This document shows, piece by piece, positions 62,575 through 64,000 of a stretch of DNA of 64,000 nt. Made by a program: the position numbers and the translations under genes. Numbering within the stretch: the first letter of the stretch is position 1; each line of letters begins with the position of its first letter. The notes beneath the pieces were generated by a model that worked only from the letters and a program-made list of their open reading frames with translations, was not told where the DNA came from and searched no databases. The DNA is from Spirochaetia bacterium (GTDB lineage Bacteria; Spirochaetota; Spirochaetia; Sphaerochaetales; Sphaerochaetaceae): contig JAKVOU010000001.1 in NCBI GenBank assembly GCA_022482625.1, forward strand, positions 1,474,784-1,538,783. The letters run 5' to 3'.

Positions 62575-63948
62575 TTAAATTATTTTTTCAATTATATACT
62601 CACGATTAAGCCAGAAACTTCTTTTGCATTCCATTCTTCCAGATGGAGTTTCCTGTTTATCATTACCTTTTCTTGCATGAGTTCGGACATGAGCAATCCG
62701 ATGTTCACTAATCTTAGGTAAGTTCCTAAAATCATCTTCGGCAATGCATCGCTTTGCATCTTCCCAGACTCCATGGACAATTTCGAGGTCTTTTTCTGGC
62801 ATATTCCAAAACTTCACTTCAGACAAATAATAGTCAGAAGCATCCTTAATCTTTCTGAAAATAACAAAGATAAATTTGCTGACCAGCTCTTGGTAAAAAT
62901 CGCTGTCTTCCCACTCCTCATTAACAATGTCAGTATACACGATGGGTCTAAAAGACATATGTTCTCTTATCTTTCCATCCCCTTCGACCCTGATAGTTTT
63001 GACTTGGATGTCTGCTGCATCAAATTCATAAAAGCTCTTGTCACCCTTTTTGTAACCAAGAATTGCCCGCGCAAGCAATGCATAACGGTTCTTTGCCGTC
63101 AAACTGATTTCCAATTCTTCTGCAATATCTTTGAAAGACCTGCCGATATAGGGAGCACACAAATTATTGATGTTCTGCTCAAAAGTGATATTCTTGTTTT
63201 TGACAAAATGAGGAATATTCAACGGAGCCTTTCGTTTTTTCTTCCGTACAGACAATATCTTATAGATATGGTTGATATAGGATTGCTTGAAACAAAGCGC
63301 CCTTCCTCGTGCTTTTACTGATGAATAGGGCTGTGACTGCATAGATGTTGCAGCAGTAGCACCCTTTGTGCAGGCACCTAAATATAATGTATCACCTTCA
63401 GAAATCTCTTCAGCCTTGCCGGCTTTCACTTTGTTGACAATAATCTGCCAATCTTCCCTGATTTGCTCCTCATCCTCTTTTAAACATTCCCACAAATCTA
63501 CCAAATCAACTTTAAGTAACTGTAGCTTTATTCCCCTTTCATAGAAATAAAAAACAAGCAATATGAAAGCATCCTTCATCTTAAAATGGGAAGTTTCAAA
63601 TGTTTCCTTGGCAATGTCAAAATATGTAAAATGATTGAGTACAAGGCGTTCTTTCACGCGTACCTGTCCATTCTTAAGGACTTTCAAGGGTGAAGCCTTC
63701 AACTCTAGGCCGACTTCTTTAAAATCTGGTCTGGATTCAGAATTGTTAGCCAAGCCGAAATACTGTTCCTCAAGAAATTGTCCAAATTGTCCTTTACCCT
63801 TGTATGATTTATAATCCGGGGCAAATTCACCTAAGGGACTGGAACCTTCATAAGTCCCGTATGTACCATTGGTTTCTTCTATGGTATGTCCTTCAAGTCT
63901 TCTTGCATAAGCAATGATAGAGTTTTTGCTTCTAGAATCATATTCCAT
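62575..63948 (-). CDS. Type II restriction endonuclease, Sau3AI / MutH family
   Basis: Probably cuts DNA at GATC. The N-terminal half carries the MutH/Sau3AI nuclease motif SRPDFKEVGLELKAS (D...ExK), followed by VKERLVLNHFTYFDIAKETFETS and the segment CTKGATAATSMQSQPYSSVKARGRAL. The C-terminal half is the second MutH-like domain with EHMSFRPIVYTDIVNEEWEDSDFY, ending in SFWLNREYI. Length (457 aa) and both domains match Sau3AI. The start is ATG 63948; an in-frame TTG lies four codons earlier. The methylase must lie outside the window if present. Confidence 0.9.
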   Translation of the reverse strand: MEYDSRSKNSIIAYARRLEGHTIEETNGTYGTYEGSSPLGEFAPDYKSYKGKGQFGQFLEEQYFGLANNSESRPDFKEVGLELKASPLKVLKNGQVRVKERLVLNHFTYFDIAKETFETSHFKMKDAFILLVFYFYERGIKLQLLKVDLVDLWECLKEDEEQIREDWQIIVNKVKAGKAEEISEGDTLYLGACTKGATAATSMQSQPYSSVKARGRALCFKQSYINHIYKILSVRKKKRKAPLNIPHFVKNKNITFEQNINNLCAPYIGRSFKDIAEELEISLTAKNRYALLARAILGYKKGDKSFYEFDAADIQVKTIRVEGDGKIREHMSFRPIVYTDIVNEEWEDSDFYQELVSKFIFVIFRKIKDASDYYLSEVKFWNMPEKDLEIVHGVWEDAKRCIAEDDFRNLPKISEHRIAHVRTHARKGNDKQETPSGRMECKRSFWLNREYIIEKII

Positions 63949-64000
63949 TTTTACGTCCAATAGGTTGATCGATTTCCAGGATTCTGATACACTTTATCCT

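Noticed and set aside
63949-64000. C-terminal end of a methylase gene at the right edge (minus strand)
   Set aside because: One frame is open from the edge to a TAA at 63953-63951 (about 15 codons, ending RSTYWT), and another is also open. Too short to assign, though a methylase is expected here.
1-64000. CRISPR array or regularly spaced repeats
   Set aside because: No set of 20-40-base repeats with regular spacers was found on reading the window.

Overview
The window looks like chromosomal DNA of a spirochaete, probably Sphaerochaeta or Treponema-like. This is inferred from a eukaryote-type hexokinase, a short alanyl-tRNA synthetase (about 598 aa), a long serine hydroxymethyltransferase (510 aa), and several Treponema-style lipoproteins and outer-membrane-type proteins. 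Base composition is moderate, except in one clearly GC-richer insertion sequence. I had no database access, so family names rest on recognisable motifs and remembered family sequences.

Layout. 1-4.1 kb (minus): the end of a membrane sensor-like gene, an M19 dipeptidase, hexokinase with an orphan vsr directly behind it, and a secreted protein. 4.2-10.7 kb (plus): sbcB, an XRE-cupin regulator, the tightly packed prfA-prmC-rsh block and a lipoprotein. 10.7-17.8 kb: CBS-type pyrophosphatase, rpiB, a two-domain PPK2, a YbaK-type deacylase, a HAD-cytidine deaminase fusion and a dihydropyrimidinase-like enzyme. 18-23.5 kb: glyA, a sodium-dependent (NSS) transporter, infA, an Smr protein with a repeated short motif and a CBS-ACT protein. 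23.6-25.5 kb: three overlapping or adjacent genes I do not recognise. 25.6-30.3 kb: a complete livJHMGF branched-chain amino acid transport operon. 30.9-33.8 kb: a LacI regulator and sucrose phosphorylase with matching operators. 33.9-39 kb: mgtE behind a structured leader, then a purine permease and adenine deaminase. 39-42.6 kb: a racemase remnant, a Crp-family regulator, a stand-alone condensation-like acyltransferase and a seven-repeat lipoprotein. 43.4-57.7 kb: tRNA-Arg, a frameshifted unknown gene, threonine aldolase, a PIN protein with topA, ychF, hflX, rlmN, alaS and dprA. 57.9-64 kb: tRNA-Phe followed by a degraded island.

The island carries an integrase remnant and a Sau3AI-like restriction enzyme gene. 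Next to these is an AIPR-family gene cut in two by an IS1634-like element of 1,835 bp. I could fix the element's ends: 30-bp terminal inverted repeats (29/30 identical) and a 6-bp ATTAAC target duplication. Removing the element and one ATTAAC copy restores one open reading frame of about 633 codons.

The regulatory signals are unusually readable. Many promoters have TTGACA-like and TATAAT-like boxes with exactly 17 bp between them. In several genes (sbcB, hydA-like, hflX, alaS, and nearly ybaK) the -10 box lies 6-11 bases before the start codon and there is no Shine-Dalgarno sequence, which suggests leaderless mRNAs. The mgtE leader has a promoter, a 23-codon upstream ORF with a strong ribosome site, and a long stem, so it is the best candidate here for an undescribed regulatory RNA. 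The ade transcript appears to begin directly with a terminator-like hairpin.
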